NCBI GenBank assembly: GCA_963575745.1
Contig: CAUYUJ010021685.1
Span: 1-64,000 of the forward strand
Reading direction: 5' to 3'
DNA length: 64,000 bases
Source: Prorocentrum cordatum
Lineage: Eukaryota > Sar > Dinophyceae > Prorocentrales > Prorocentraceae
The position numbers and the translations under genes were made by a program. Every line of letters starts with the position of its first letter. The stretch's first letter is position 1. Below are positions 9,161-18,995 of the stretch, one piece after another. The notes under the pieces were generated by a model that was given only the letters and a program-made list of their open reading frames with translations, was not told the DNA's origin and made no database searches.

Positions 9161-9736
9161 TAGTTGGACGGAGGTATAAGATCGAGGTCGGTTCGTGGAG
9201 GGTACTCTAGTGCTGTTCGTGCTTGCTGGATGTTCCTGTGCATCCTGGAGAGGGTACCCCAGGGTGTTCTGTCTGTTTTGGCCGGCGGAGGGTCGCATGT
9301 TGTGGAAGGATGTCATGTTGCCTTAGTGGTCCGACTGTAGAGCACTACTCGCGCGCCTTCCCTCCCTTCCTCCCTCCTCCTTCCCCCTCCGTGCCTCCTC
9401 CTCCGCCCACCTCCTGCACCCCGCCTCCTCCTGCACCCAGATCTCCGATGGTCCTGTATTCGTCAAGCCCACCGCTTTTCCTCTTTCATGTCCACCTCCG
9501 GGGGCCCGAGTATCGGGCCCCGGGGCAATCAGAAACGGATCGACTAGGAACACTACCCCTGGGAAAGGGGTCGGCACCTTTGGGGCCGCGGACTGAACAC
9601 CAATAGATCAGAGGGCATCCAGGTTGGCGGCGACGTGCTCGGCGACGACGTGGTCGGCGACGACGTTGGTGGCGGCGACGACGTCGTTCGGCACGGCCGG
9701 CGCCGCCGTCGCCGTCGTCACCCGTTCGACTAGGCG
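9161..9736. other. No gene seen; pyrimidine-rich stretch and (GAC/GTC) patch
   Basis: The stretch 9355-9440 is C/T-rich and 9615-9720 is a GAC/GGCGAC patch. No coding frame with believable composition is present on either strand. Confidence 0.5.
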
Positions 9737-9888
9737 TAAGAGTGACCGTTGGCCGGAGTGACCTTTGATGCGGGCCCAATGGGGCCCCCCGATCGCTGAC
9801 CGCGAGGCGGCAGCAGCGGCTTGCGCGCCTGGGCTTGGCCACCCCGCGCCCCCCCAAGAAAGCCACCCACCAAAGGTCATTCTTACCT
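9737..9888. repeat. Foldback repeat family B, copy 1
   Basis: The left arm (GGAGTGACCTTTGATGCGGG) and right arm (around CCACCAAAGGTCATTC) are inverted repeats about 100 bp apart. The same structure occurs at 27342-27495. In both places it abuts a family A repeat. Confidence 0.65.
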
Positions 9889-10075
9889 TATGATGTCCCA
9901 ACCTACTTTGGCCTTGACTACCAGAAAGAATTTCGAGCACTAGAAAAAAATACCGAAACTGGAGGTGTTCACGTGCCGGGCCTTAGGAGGCGATGCTCGT
10001 TTGACACCGTTTCGATATTGTTCTGGGTGCTCGGAATCGTGTTTGGGACGCGGCCCTCAAGTACGAGGGGAACAG
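9889..10075 (+). repeat. Dispersed repeat family A, copy 1
   Basis: The copy begins at ATGATGTCCCAACCTACTTT and ends at CCCTCAAGTACGA. It contains inverted arms TTTCGAGCACTAGAAAA and TTCTGGGTGCTCGGAA around a centre with TGCCGGGCCTT. Three other copies lie at 11831-12015 (minus), 27137-27330 and 28912-29115. No ORF is conserved between copies. Confidence 0.75.
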
Positions 10076-10425
10076 CACAACTCTTACCCAGGGTCACTCT
10101 TGCGTGTGCTCGACCCGTCCGCGTCTGCTCGGGCCGGACGAGGGGGGAGGATAGGGAAAGGGGGGGTCACGAAATCTGCTGCGTGCAGCTGGTTTCGGCC
10201 CCACCGAGGGGCCCGTTCCTCGATCCCCCCCTTCCGCCCAGCCCGATCCGCCGTCGGCCGCTGCCACCGCTGCCTCCCGTCGGTCGACGGCGTCCGTCGC
10301 GCTGTTTGTCGGCGTCCGCCGTCGCCGCCGGCGCTCGTCGGCGTGAGTTCGACCCGCTCAGCACAGAGCCGCTCAAAATCGCCCCCCAGGCTCCTGGGGT
10401 TACGATGTTCCCCTCGTGCTTAAGG
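10076..10425. other. No gene seen
   Basis: GC-rich, with C-rich and CCGCTG-type patches. The open frames look compositional. Nothing recognisable. Confidence 0.5.
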
Positions 10426-10840
10426 TTAAGTCGGGCCTGTCCCACTCAGCCGGCTGGTCAGCAGCTCGCCGAGAGTCCGGTTCTGCGCAGATCCTGCGGC
10501 CTTTAACGAGACGGTGGATGAAATGGGAAGATTCTGCGCCGCTTCGCGGTGGACGAGGGCAAGGGCAGCTGGATGACTCTGGCCCATGACCGTGAGGTGT
10601 GGCTCAGCATGACGAAGCAGTGCGCGGACTGGTTTGCCTGAGGCCCCCCTGCTCGCGCGCCCATGTCGGGCCTCTCCGGAGCTGCGCGCCTTGCCTTGCC
10701 TTGCCTTGCCTTGCCTTGCCTTTCCTTGCCTTGTCCCGCTCAGGAGGAATATTCAAAAATAGTTAACAATCGTCTGGGGACGATTTTTTAAAATACTATT
10801 TTTGCCCATTTGGGAGTATTTTTTTGAGTAATTCCCTACC
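10426..10840. repeat. MITE-like end motif with AT hairpin and (CCTTG)n
   Basis: The motif TTAAGTCGGGCCTGTCC lies at 10426-10442. A (CCTTG)n run follows at about 10687-10735. An AT-rich hairpin lies at 10742-10830, with arms ATTCAAAAATAGT and ACTATTTTTG. The same motif and hairpin combination occurs near 14491, 21647 and 48671. Confidence 0.6.
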
Positions 10841-10959
10841 TAGGCTCTGCCTAGAAGGGTTCTTACTCTCTGGGCTTAAAGGGGCCGGGTAGTGGAAAGC
10901 GCCCCGGGCGGTTCCCCCATTATCCGCCCCGCGGTTCCCCCAGTTACGTCCCCTTGGCT

Positions 10960-11340
10960 TAGCGTTGCTTATCTCATCTTAGCTTGGCCTAGTTTAACTT
11001 AGCGTAGCGTAGCTTAGCTTAGCTTTCGCTTAGCCTAGCTTAGCTTAGCTTAGCTTAGCCTAGCTTAGCTTAGCCTAGCCTGGCCTAGCTTAGCTTAGCC
11101 TAGCCTAGCTCAGCTTAGCTTAGCGCATCGTAGCATTAGCATAGCATAACACAACATAGCATAACATGCCATGCCATGGCATAGCATATCATAGCGCAGT
11201 ATATCATAGCGCAGTATAGCATGTTATAGCATAGCATAGCATGACGTAGCGCAGCATCACATAGTATATCATAGTATAACATATAGCTTAGTTTCGCATA
11301 GTACAGCGCAGCATAGCATAGCATATCATAGCATATATGT
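10960..11340. repeat. (TTAGC)n-type degenerate pentamer array
   Basis: TTAGC, CTTAGC and ATAGC repeats drift gradually in sequence along the array. No gene. Confidence 0.9.
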
Positions 11341-11546
11341 AGACGTATATGTAGGTGTATATGTAGATTTAGATGTAGGTGTAGATGTAGGTGTAGATGT
11401 ATATGTATATGTACATGTAGGTGTAGATGTAGGTGTAGATGTAGATGTAGATGTAGATGTGAGTGCAGTTGTAGATGTAGATGCAGATGTAGATGCATGT
11501 GCACATGTAGCTGTAGGTGTAGATGTGGATGTAGGTCTAGATGTAT
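11341..11546. repeat. (GTAGAT)n hexamer array
   Basis: GTAGATGTAG/GTGTAGATGT repeats, adjacent to the pentamer and ACT arrays. No gene. Confidence 0.9.
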
Positions 11547-11547
11547 A

Positions 11548-11619
<72 letters not shown>

Positions 11620-11620
11620 G

Positions 11621-11667
<47 letters not shown>

Positions 11668-11676
11668 CGCTACTGC
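11547..11676. repeat. (ACT)n microsatellite
   Basis: A nearly pure ACT/TAC tract. The poly-Thr and poly-Tyr frames across it are artefacts. Confidence 0.95.
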
Positions 11677-11813
11677 TACAACTGCGACGATGAGGAGAAG
11701 GAGGAGGACGGCGTTTGCCGTTACTACTAATCTTGCTCTTTTCGGGGCTTCAACTCCTAGGTAGGGTCGCTCTGGAATAATTTTTATCTTTCGTCCAAAA
11801 TCCCCCTGTAGGG

Positions 11814-11830
11814 GGACATGCCCGACTTAA
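11814..11830 (+). repeat. GGACATGCCCGACTTAA end motif
   Basis: This motif is the reverse complement of the one at 10426. Together they form an inverted pair about 1.4 kb apart. It lies immediately next to a minus-strand family A copy. Confidence 0.6.
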
Positions 11831-12015
11831 TCGTACTTACGGACCACGTCCCAAACATGATTTCGAGCACCCAGAAAAGTATCGAAGCGGTGTCGAACGA
11901 GTATCGCCTCCGGAGGCCCGACACGTGAAAAAGCCTCCAGTCTCGGTGCTCTTTTGTTGGTGCTCGAGATTTGTTCTGCCGCTCAGGGCTAAAGTAGGTT
12001 GGAGCAGCATCATCC
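11831..12015 (-). repeat. Dispersed repeat family A, copy 2 (minus strand)
   Basis: Reverse complement of the family A structure: ATTTCGAGCACCCAGAAAAG on the + strand, with TTGTTGGTGCTCGAGAT as the opposite arm, ending AAAGTAGGTTGGAGCAGCAT. Confidence 0.7.
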
Positions 12016-12495
12016 TGGGGTCCGTCCTGTCCCGTCTTCCCCCAGGAGGTGGCGCCGAGCAGTCCGTCCAGCAGACCCCAGGCAGGGCGAGCAGGCTCCA
12101 AGGGGAGGGCCCTCGTCGTGCCGACGCTCCAAAGAAGAATTGGAGCGGCGGGTTTTCGGCCCTCTTCCGCCTCCAGTGGCCCGTCGCCGGGCCTCGGGAC
12201 CGTCAGACGTCGATTCAGGATGGAAGCCGATCCTGAGGAAGTTGTCCAGACCTCCTTGGGCCCATGTCTAAAAAAATTGCGCGGCCAGACGTCTGGGTCC
12301 GCTCCGATCCAGGTCTCCCGAATGGCGTCTGAGCAGACGGTGTCGGGGTTCGCGCCGCATCGCCGACGCATCGGCGATGCGGCTCGGTGCGGAGCCCGAC
12401 TTGTTCTCACGCCAACATCGCCGATGCATCGGCGATGCGCCTACGCCGCGAAGAGGCCGACCGTGCTGCCCCGGCAGCTACGGCGCCGCCGCTGT
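12016..12495. other. No gene seen; short GCATCGGCGATGC palindromes
   Basis: Two nearby copies of CGCATCGGCGATGCG-like sequence occur at about 12368 and 12424. Long open frames on both strands have no recognisable domain. Confidence 0.45.
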
Positions 12496-12499
12496 GGCC

Positions 12500-12501
12500 G
12501 A

Positions 12502-12555
<54 letters not shown>

Positions 12556-12559
12556 AATG

Positions 12560-12593
<34 letters not shown>

Positions 12594-12605
12594 TGGTCGT
12601 CGTGG
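12500..12605. repeat. (GTC)n tract
   Basis: A GTC/CGT trinucleotide repeat with two ATG interruptions. Confidence 0.95.
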
Positions 12606-12842
12606 TCTTTGGACTCGTCGCTGCCCTCCTCTCGGTCCTTCCCCCTCCGCGGGAGGCCCCTCTCCGAGGAGGCGGCGTGCGGCGGCGGCGGCGGCGGCGG
12701 GCGCCCGCGAGGACGACGACGCCCGCGGCACCGCGGTGGAGCTCCTGCGCGGCCGAGGGCGCCCGCCGCCCGAGGGCGAGGCGGAGGCGGACGGAGAGGA
12801 GCGGCGGAGCAGAACGGCGGCGCGCCACGTGGGTACCCTTAC
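12606..12842 (+). other. GC-rich segment with weak coding look
   Basis: Frame 1 reads AREDDDARGTAVELLRG and continues acidic and basic (EGEAEADGEERR). This resembles dinoflagellate linker regions, but there is no domain and it is bounded by microsatellites. It could be an exon remnant or chance. Confidence 0.2.
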
Positions 12843-13395
12843 ATCCCTCCTCCTCCTCCTCCTCCTCCTCCTCCTCCTCCTCCTCGTCCTCTCCCTCCCC
12901 CTCCTCATCCGCCTCCTACTCCTCCCCCTCCCCAGCCTCCCCCTCCCCCCTCCTCCTCCTCCGCCTCCTCCTCCGCCTCCGCTCCGCCTCCTCGCCTCCC
13001 TCCTCCTCCGCCTCTCCTCCTCCTCCTCCTCCTCCTCCTCCCTCCTCCTCCTCCTCCTCCCCCCCCCAGCCTCCCCCTCCTCCTCCTCTCCTCCGCCTCC
13101 TCCTCCTCCTCCCCGCCACCTCCTCCTCCTCCTTCTCGCCTCCTCCGCCTCCGCCTCTCCTCCTCCTCCTCCTCCTCCTCCTCCTCCTCCTTCTACTCCT
13201 CCTACTCCTTCGCCTCCTCCCCCTCCTAATCCTCCTTCTCATCCTCCTTCTCCTCCTCCTCCTCCTCCTCCATCCTCCCTCCGCCTCCGCCTCCGCCTCC
13301 TTCTCCTCCTCCTCCTCCTCCTCCATCCTCCATCCTCCTCCGTCTTCCTCCCCCTCCTCCTCCTCCTCCTCCTCCTCCTCCTCCTCCTCCTCCAC
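12843..13395. repeat. Long (CCT)n polypyrimidine tract
   Basis: About 550 bp of CCT with CCG, CTT and CCC variants. This is the longest strand-asymmetric tract in the window. All ORFs across it (poly-Pro, Ser and Leu on +, poly-Arg, Gly and Glu on -) are artefacts. Confidence 0.95.
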
Positions 13396-13934
13396 GGGCA
13401 ACCTTCCCAAGGGCATCTTTCCCAAAGGCATCCTTGCTTCCTCGGTCCATCCTTGGCCACTTTCGTTGGCCGCGCCGCGTCGAAGAGTTTTGGAATGGGC
13501 GTCCAAGGCAATTTGCACCGTTATCGCGCATCCTCAGGATACGGGCCGACTGTAATGAGGGCGATAAAAAGTGGGGGCGGAGAAGAGCGGCGGCGCGCCT
13601 GGGGGGAGTGTGAAGGAGAAGTTGGGCGCGAAGTAGGAGGGGCGATACATGTAAATCGAGCGTGCCCCTCTACATGATGAGTGTTTAAACATACTGATAA
13701 ATAGTATGTCGACGATGTGCCGTGTTTTTTGTTTGCTATTGTGTAATGTGTTTGAGAGTGCTCTATGTTTCTTCCCTGTAGGACGACATGCCTGACCTAA
13801 CGATAATGGGGGGCGAAGAAAGATGCTTGTTTCGGATCCTCAAGGCCACCTCGGAGGCCCGAAAGGGCTCCTTTAGGGAGGGGCCCTGAAGGGCCCCTTT
13901 TCTGCAGCCCTCGCTGCCCCCATGTATCGCCCCC
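13396..13934. other. No gene seen; GACATGCCTGACCTAA motif at 13785-13800
   Basis: The stretch starts with a short duplication (AAGGGCATCTTTCCCA/AAAGGCATCC). The dispersed end motif lies at 13785-13800, preceded by CCCTGTAGGAC. No coding signal. Confidence 0.5.
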
Positions 13935-14108
13935 CCATCAGAAGGCGGCGGGTCTTCTCAGAAGCCCTCGTCGGGCCCTCGAGAGGTTACTGTTATGTGT
14001 CTTCGGGGAAGACGGATCGAACGCTTCTCAGAAGGCCCGAGGCCTTCCGAGCCTTCTGAGAAGGCCTGCCCGTTCTCGCTTCCCCCCTGGGCTCGCCGCT
14101 GAGAAGAG
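13935..14108. repeat. Foldback repeat family F, copy 2
   Basis: Contains GGGTCTTCTCAGAAG, TTCGGGGAAGAC and CTTCTGAGAAGGCC, ending in TTCTCGCTTCCCCCC. It appears inverted internally relative to copy 1. Confidence 0.6.
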
Positions 14109-14171
14109 CTTCCCAGAGCTATGGGTGACTGTTTGCGACGGTCTGGCGATCTCCCGGGCTACGAGAGTCGC

Positions 14172-14410
14172 TTGCCCCCCCCCCCCCCTCCCCCTCCTCC
14201 TCCGCCTCCGCCTCCTCCTCCTCCTCTTCCTCCTCCTCCTCCACCCTCCTCCTCATCCTCGTCCTCCTCTTCCTCCTCCTGCTCCTCGCTCCTCCTCATC
14301 CTCCTCCTCGCTCCTCCTCATCCTCGTCCTCTTCCTCCTCCACCCTCCTCGTCCTCCTCCTCCTCCTCCTCGCTCCTCCTCCTCGCTCCCCCTCCTTCTC
14401 CTCCTCTTCG
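14172..14410. repeat. (CCT)n polypyrimidine tract
   Basis: A CCT/CTC microsatellite with CGT and CAT interruptions. No gene. Confidence 0.95.
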
Positions 14411-14490
14411 CCGCTCTTCGCCATCGCGCGTCTCGCCGCCGCCGCCCGAATCCCACCAGCGGCGCGGGACCCGCATTTCTGTGAGCCCTC

Positions 14491-14800
14491 TTTTAAGTCG
14501 GGCATGTCCTTCTACGGTCGGGCTTGATTGGACAGGGTACGCGAGAGGACACAATATCCTTCCGAAGGGCACATTGCCGTAATAATGTACGGGGCATGGG
14601 TTGCGAGACACAGGACAAGGATACCCTTGTTTTGCCAAGGTCGACCTACTAATCAGGGCCGGCTGTACAGGAGGAAAAAATCAAAAATAGTAAAACGGAG
14701 TCTCTGTGTCGATACCAGTGTCTTTTTGCCCATTTGGATTTTTGTTGGCTACTTGTTATTTTCCTTCTAAAGTCTGCCTGCGACATGTGCCCGACCTAAG
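14491..14800. mobile_element. MITE-like element with terminal inverted repeats (about 310 bp)
   Basis: The left end TTTTAAGTCGGGCATGTCC (14491-14509) and right end CGACATGTGCCCGACCTAAG (14781-14800) are inverted repeats. Inside, near 14676-14740, the CAAAAATAGT arm seen in sibling copies is recognisable but eroded. There is no coding capacity. This is the only place where both ends of the family lie close together, so it suggests the unit length. Confidence 0.55.
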
Positions 14801-15244
14801 CCTCCTTCACCCCGCCGCGCGCGCAGGACTCGAGGTCGCCATCGTTCATGACTAAGGCCAAGAGTGTCCCGAGCTACATCGGGGCGCCCCCCGGCGTGAC
14901 CGCTGGGGCAGGCCATGTCATATCGCCAGACAGCGTGATGAACAGTGGCCAGGTCCTCAAGGCCTTGGTGGGCCCCGGAAACGGCAGGGCCGCTGCGTCG
15001 CCGTTTTAAATGGAAGCGGTGAGCAAAAGCCGGCAGCCAGGAACGGCGAACCAACAGTCTCGGAATCGGAGCCAGAACCGGAACCGGCATCAGAAACGGC
15101 GACGAAGCCGGAAAAAAAACGGCGCCGGAACTTGCACAAAAACAGCAAGACGGGACTTGTTCCAAAAAGGGCCCCATGTCGTATCCAGGGCCCACTAAGC
15201 CTCAAGGCCCACAGTTTCTGCGTCCCGAGCAGCTCATCGGAGAA
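14801..15244. other. Presumed intron or intergenic DNA upstream of channel gene 1
   Basis: No domain-bearing frame was seen. A patch at 15055-15125 repeats GGAACCGG/GAAACGGCG-like words. Confidence 0.45.
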
Positions 15245-15420
15245 CCACAGTCGGCATGGGCATAAAAACTGTCGGAGGTCCGCGCGAGTTTCTTGGGTCG
15301 GCACGGGACCCCCCCCTGGCGGCGCCTCCGGCGCGCCACATTTGGCGCGCCCCGCGCGCTAGAGAGGAATGTCGGCGCCCCGATCCAAGAGATCCACGCG
15401 GCCGTCCGAAGGTTTAGGGT
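15245..15420. repeat. Foldback element family G, copy 1
   Basis: The arms TCCGCGCGAGTTTCTTGGGTCGG (left) and CCGATCCAAGAGATCC (right) pair imperfectly around GGGACCCCCCC and GGCGCGCC. The outer left edge (GGCATAAAAACTG) is the reverse of the tail seen in other copies (CAGTTTATG). Related copies lie at 15490-15667, 39090-39249 and 61240-61320. Confidence 0.6.
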
Positions 15421-15489
15421 CATGTCGTTTGTGTCGTTCTTCTGGCTCATGGGAGGGGCGTTTCGCTCGATGCTGGGAGCGCCTTGAGG

Positions 15490-15667
15490 TGATCGAGGGA
15501 CAAAAAAAAGCATACACACACACTTTTGGAGCTCCTCGCGGGTTTCTTTGATTTGCGCGGGACCCCCTTTCCTGGCGCGCGAAGCGCGCCAGGGGGTCCA
15601 GCGCAGATCCAAGATTTTCGATCGGAGCTCCAAAAGTTAATGTTTATGCAGTTGTTTGCTTTTCCAG
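15490..15667 (+). repeat. Foldback element family G, copy 2, ending at the channel 1 splice acceptor
   Basis: This is a long hairpin. GGGACCCCC, TTTCC, TGGCGCGC pairs with GCGCGCCAGGGGGTCC, and TTTTGGAGCTCC pairs with GGAGCTCCAAAA. It ends in TTTATGCAGTTGTTTGCTTTTCCAG, split here as TTTATGCAG plus TTGTTTGCTTTTCCAG, a good 3' splice site. The channel exon begins at the next base. Confidence 0.65.
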
Positions 15668-17010
15668 GTGAGTCTCCTCGAGGCCCCGCGCCCGATCCCG
15701 GGACTCCTGGGCGGGCTGGTGTCGAGCAAGGAGTTCGAGTTGTTGTCGGCAGTCGTGATTTTGGCCAACGCGGTCTACATCGCGTACGCCTCCGATCTGG
15801 AAATCGATCAGATCGGTCGTGAGGACTACACTATCACCAACACCTGGCTCTGGGTAGAAATTCTGCTCACTGCGTGGTATGCTCTCGAGCTGGCTATGCG
15901 GGGTTTTGTTTACCGCGTGCATTTCTTCTTGAGCAGGGATTTGAGTTGGAATATGTTTGATACAGTCCTCGTCTTGTTGTCGCTCCAGGACATAGTTATG
16001 TCAGTTGGCTCGGCGAACCCAGCGTTCCTCCGCATCATGCGCATCGGGCGCATGCTGAAACTCTTGCGGGTGATACGCTTGTTACGTGTATTCCGTGAAT
16101 TGCGCCTCATCCTGAACGCAATTCTAGGTTGCATGAAGTCGGTGTTCTGGGCGATGATACTGATTGTTAACGTATCGTTCATATTCGGGTTGTGCTTTCT
16201 GCAGGCCACTGCCGATCACCTGCGCGAGCAGGGAGACGGCGTGGATGCGACGACGAAGGTATCTCTCTTGAAGTATTGGGGCAATTGCAGAAGCTCGATG
16301 TACTCTTTGTACGCCGCCGCTTTGGGCGGCACTGATTGGGACCTGATGGTCAGCAGTCTGCGTCCGGTTGGAAGCGAGTTCGTCTTGTTGTTTTTGGTGT
16401 ACGTCGGTTTTTTCTTTTGCGTTGTCACGAACACCCTGACGAGCTTGTTCGTAGAGGCCACCATGGCCAACGCCCAGAGGGACCAACAGGAAGTAATCCA
16501 AGCAGAGCTGGAGCAGAGACAGGTTTACGTCCAGCAGCTCCGAAGGTTTTTCCTCAAGTTTGACGGCCAGAACACAGGGGAGGTGACACTGGAAGACTTC
16601 TTGGAGCACGTTGATGATCCAGAAATGATCTGGTTTGCCTCGCAGCTGGGCATCGAGTTGGTGGACGCGAAGCAGTTCTTCTCGGTCCTGTCGTCTGGAG
16701 GTCGCCTGAAGGTCAACCTGGAGGCCGAGTGCGAGCTAAACGGTGTTTTTGGTGATTCCATGGGCCGTTTTCTTTCAGGTTTCGTTCTGCAGCAACGGCG
16801 GAACGAAGAGGGAACGAGGGAAGACCAGCCGGAAACGAAAACGGAAGACCAGGTCCAGTTCGCGCTTTGCCCAGAGGCCTTCGTGATCGGCTGCATCAGG
16901 CTGAAGGGCACGGCCAAGAGCATGGACCTGATGGACATGAAGCTCACCCTGGAGCAGGAGGCCGCCGACGTGCGGCGCAGCCTCACGGCGATGGAGACCC
17001 GGGGGCGCGG
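15668..17010 (+). CDS. Ion channel gene 1: six-transmembrane voltage-gated cation channel, C-terminal exon (partial)
   Basis: The exon encodes a plasma-membrane voltage-gated cation channel (Ion_trans family). S1 is EFELLSAVVILANAVYIAYA, S2 starts WLWVEILLTAWYALELAMRG, S3 is around MFDTVLVLLSLQDIV, and S4 is an arginine ladder, RIMRIGRMLKLLRVIRLLRV. S5, a pore loop with GGTDWD, and S6 follow. After S6 is a weak EF-hand-like segment (DGQNTGEVTLED, with Gln at position 3), then GCIRLKGTAKSMDLM, a typical C-terminal signature of this family in dinoflagellates. The start is set after the AG at 15666-15667; N-terminal exons would lie upstream. The exon end near 17000 is uncertain because the frame runs on into a CCT tract and LINE C. 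Calcium or sodium selectivity cannot be told. Confidence 0.85.
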
Positions 17011-17050
17011 GTCGGGGGCGAGTCGGCGGCGAGATCCGAACCCTGCCCGC

Positions 17051-17330
17051 GTCCTCCTCCTCCTCCTCCTCCTCCTCCTCCTCCTCCTCCTCCTCCTCCT
17101 CCTCCTCCTCCTCCCCCCTCCTCCTCCTCCTCCTCCCCCTCCTCCTCCTCCTCCTCCTCCTCCTCCTCCTCCTCCTCTCCTCCTCCTCCTCCTCCTCCTC
17201 CCTCCTCCTCCTCCTCCTCCTCCTCCTCCTCCTCCTCCTCCTCCTCCTCTCCCCCTCCCCCTCCTCCTCCTCCTCCTCCTCCTCCTCCTCCTCCTCCTCC
17301 TCCTCCTCCTCCTCCTCCTCCTCCTCCTCC
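17051..17330. repeat. (CCT)n tract, left flank of LINE C
   Basis: About 280 bp of CCT with CCC and TCT variants, directly after the channel 1 exon and directly before an eroded spliced leader. Poly-Leu/Pro frames across it are artefacts. Confidence 0.95.
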
Positions 17331-17351
17331 TCAGCCATTGTTCGGCTCGAG
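17331..17351 (+). other. Eroded DinoSL at LINE C 5' end
   Basis: TCAGCCATTGTTCGGCTCGAG aligns with the DinoSL from TAGCCATT to GGCTCAAG, allowing one inserted G, one inserted C and an A-to-G change (written as TCAGCCATTG then TTCGGCTCGAG). Its position, between a CCT tract and an ORF1-like gene, matches LINEs A and B. Confidence 0.7.
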
Positions 17352-17449
17352 GATTTCCAGGTGCCAGGAGATTTCTCGTGTCGCAGGGTGCGGCAAACTT
17401 GGCAGTGGCACTGCCGCCCCGAGCAACCAGATGCCCCAGAGGTCTGGCG

Positions 17450-18390
17450 ATGTGGACCTGCGCAGCGTGCCACACTGATGACTGTTGGGACAGGACGCAA
17501 GTATGCTACTGGTGTAAGAAGCCTCGGCAGATGCCCAAGAGTGACGGGCAGGGCGACGGTTCGAAGGACACGCACCAGGACTCCGATGGCGACACCTCAG
17601 ATGAGACCACGCCAGGGTTGTCGAAGAAGCTGGAGTTTTTCAGGGCCCGCCTCAAAAATCTCGGGCAGCTCGCGCAGGAACCTGGCATGGAGTTCGTATC
17701 GGAAGCCACGACGAAGCTGCAAGAACAGATCGACGGGTTGCTGGCACCAAAAGAAGTACAACTACCAGCGTGCTACGCGGAAGCGGCCGTGCGCCGCAGT
17801 CTCCGTGGAGCAGAGGAAGCACAGACAAAGGCAGACGCCCAAGTGGTGAAGCTCAAGCAGCAGCTCGAGGACATCAAGACTCAGCTGCACATCGCAGAGA
17901 ACAAGGCCGAGCAGGTGGTCAAGAAGGTCGAGTCCCTCCGCGGCAAAGAGAAGCCGCTGGTCAGGCCCCCAAGTCCAAGGGAGGGGGCTCGGTCTGCGCG
18001 CACCTGGAGATCGCCAAGAAGTCCATGGGGACGGATGGCGAGGAGCAAGACGCGGAGGCCATCAAGCAGTTGGAGGCGGCCCACGCGCTCGCGGCTAAGA
18101 AGAAGGCGAACGCTGCAGAGAAGATGGCGGTGGCGAAGATGGGGCAAACCTCAGCGGCAACCGCACATGCTACAAGAGGCGAGCCTGTGCAGGCCTCGAG
18201 GAGCAGGGCGAGGACATCCGCCAGCTCCAGGCCCAGGCAAGCCCCCACGAGATCGCGACAGCCCTCAAGCAGGCCCGTGCCAATGACGAGGGAGTACAGA
18301 AGCACGGGCAGATGTTGCATACTATTCTTGCTGATATGGCTGATAGGGTCCATTTCGCGATGCGGAAGTCGAGCCTGTCGAGATCCTAGT
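17450..18390 (+). pseudogene. LINE C ORF1 remnant (zinc finger, coiled coil)
   Basis: The ATG at 17450 begins MWTCAACHTDDCWDRTQVC, followed by YWCKK: W-x-C-x2-C-x10-C-x2-C, a RanBP2-like finger. A coiled coil follows in frame 2 (17620-17960), moves to frame 1 (about 17970-18180, AIKQLEAAHALAAKKKANA) and then to frame 3 (18183-18390, LEEQGEDIRQLQAQAS), ending SLSRS and TAG at 18388-18390. Two frameshifts therefore break it. The stop lies just before the endonuclease frame, as in LINE B. Confidence 0.65.
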
Positions 18391-18414
18391 GACATACCAG
18401 AGCAGTGTGCAAGT

Positions 18415-18774
18415 ATCACGGCGGACAAACGGGTGTTCATCGCGTACAATGCGAACACCTCGAACCAGCTCGAGAAGGTGCTGCACCAGCTGCGCTACCA
18501 GGTCCAGGCGTCAGTCGTCTTCGGCCAGGAGCTCCAGTTGGTGCCCAAGCAAGAGGAGTTGTTGTCGGCCAGGCCCATCAAATATGGCTGGAAGGCGGCA
18601 GTGGTGCCCAGCGCACCTAACAAGACAGGCACGAGGGCGGGGGCGATGATCGCGGTGCCAAGCCGCATGGGCATAACCTACCTGCCTGACAAGGCTGTTT
18701 ACAAGAAGCGAGAGCTGGCGCCCCCAGCGGTCAGGGACAAGGGAGCACCGGCGGCGCGAACTATGGCAACATAA
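18415..18774 (+). pseudogene. LINE C endonuclease remnant
   Basis: Frame 1 reads ITADKRVFIAYNANTSNQ, then VVFGQELQLVP, which matches the N-terminus of the LINE A and B endonucleases (TANGTTW, QETHL / TANVTG, QEHHL). The frame stops at 18772-18774, before the GDxN and DH motifs, which are absent. Confidence 0.6.
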
Positions 18775-18995
18775 TGGGTGGCGAGTCATTTGCGGGACCT
18801 GGTTCATATCCTCAGCAGCAGCTCGTGCGAGCCAGGAGGCCAGGATGCGGGCCATATCATGTCCATCAAGGAGGCAAAGACCCAGAAGTGGGCTCTCGGC
18901 CAGCTATACCAGTATGGCGAGGAGCTAAACACCCCGTGGCCCCACTTTCTTGAGACCACCATGGAATGCATGAATGAGCCGCAGGAGCTGTCAGA

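Noticed and set aside
12049-13677. A 542-codon and a 392-codon frame
   Set aside because: Mostly poly-Arg/Val/Leu/Pro/Ser from GTC and CCT microsatellites.
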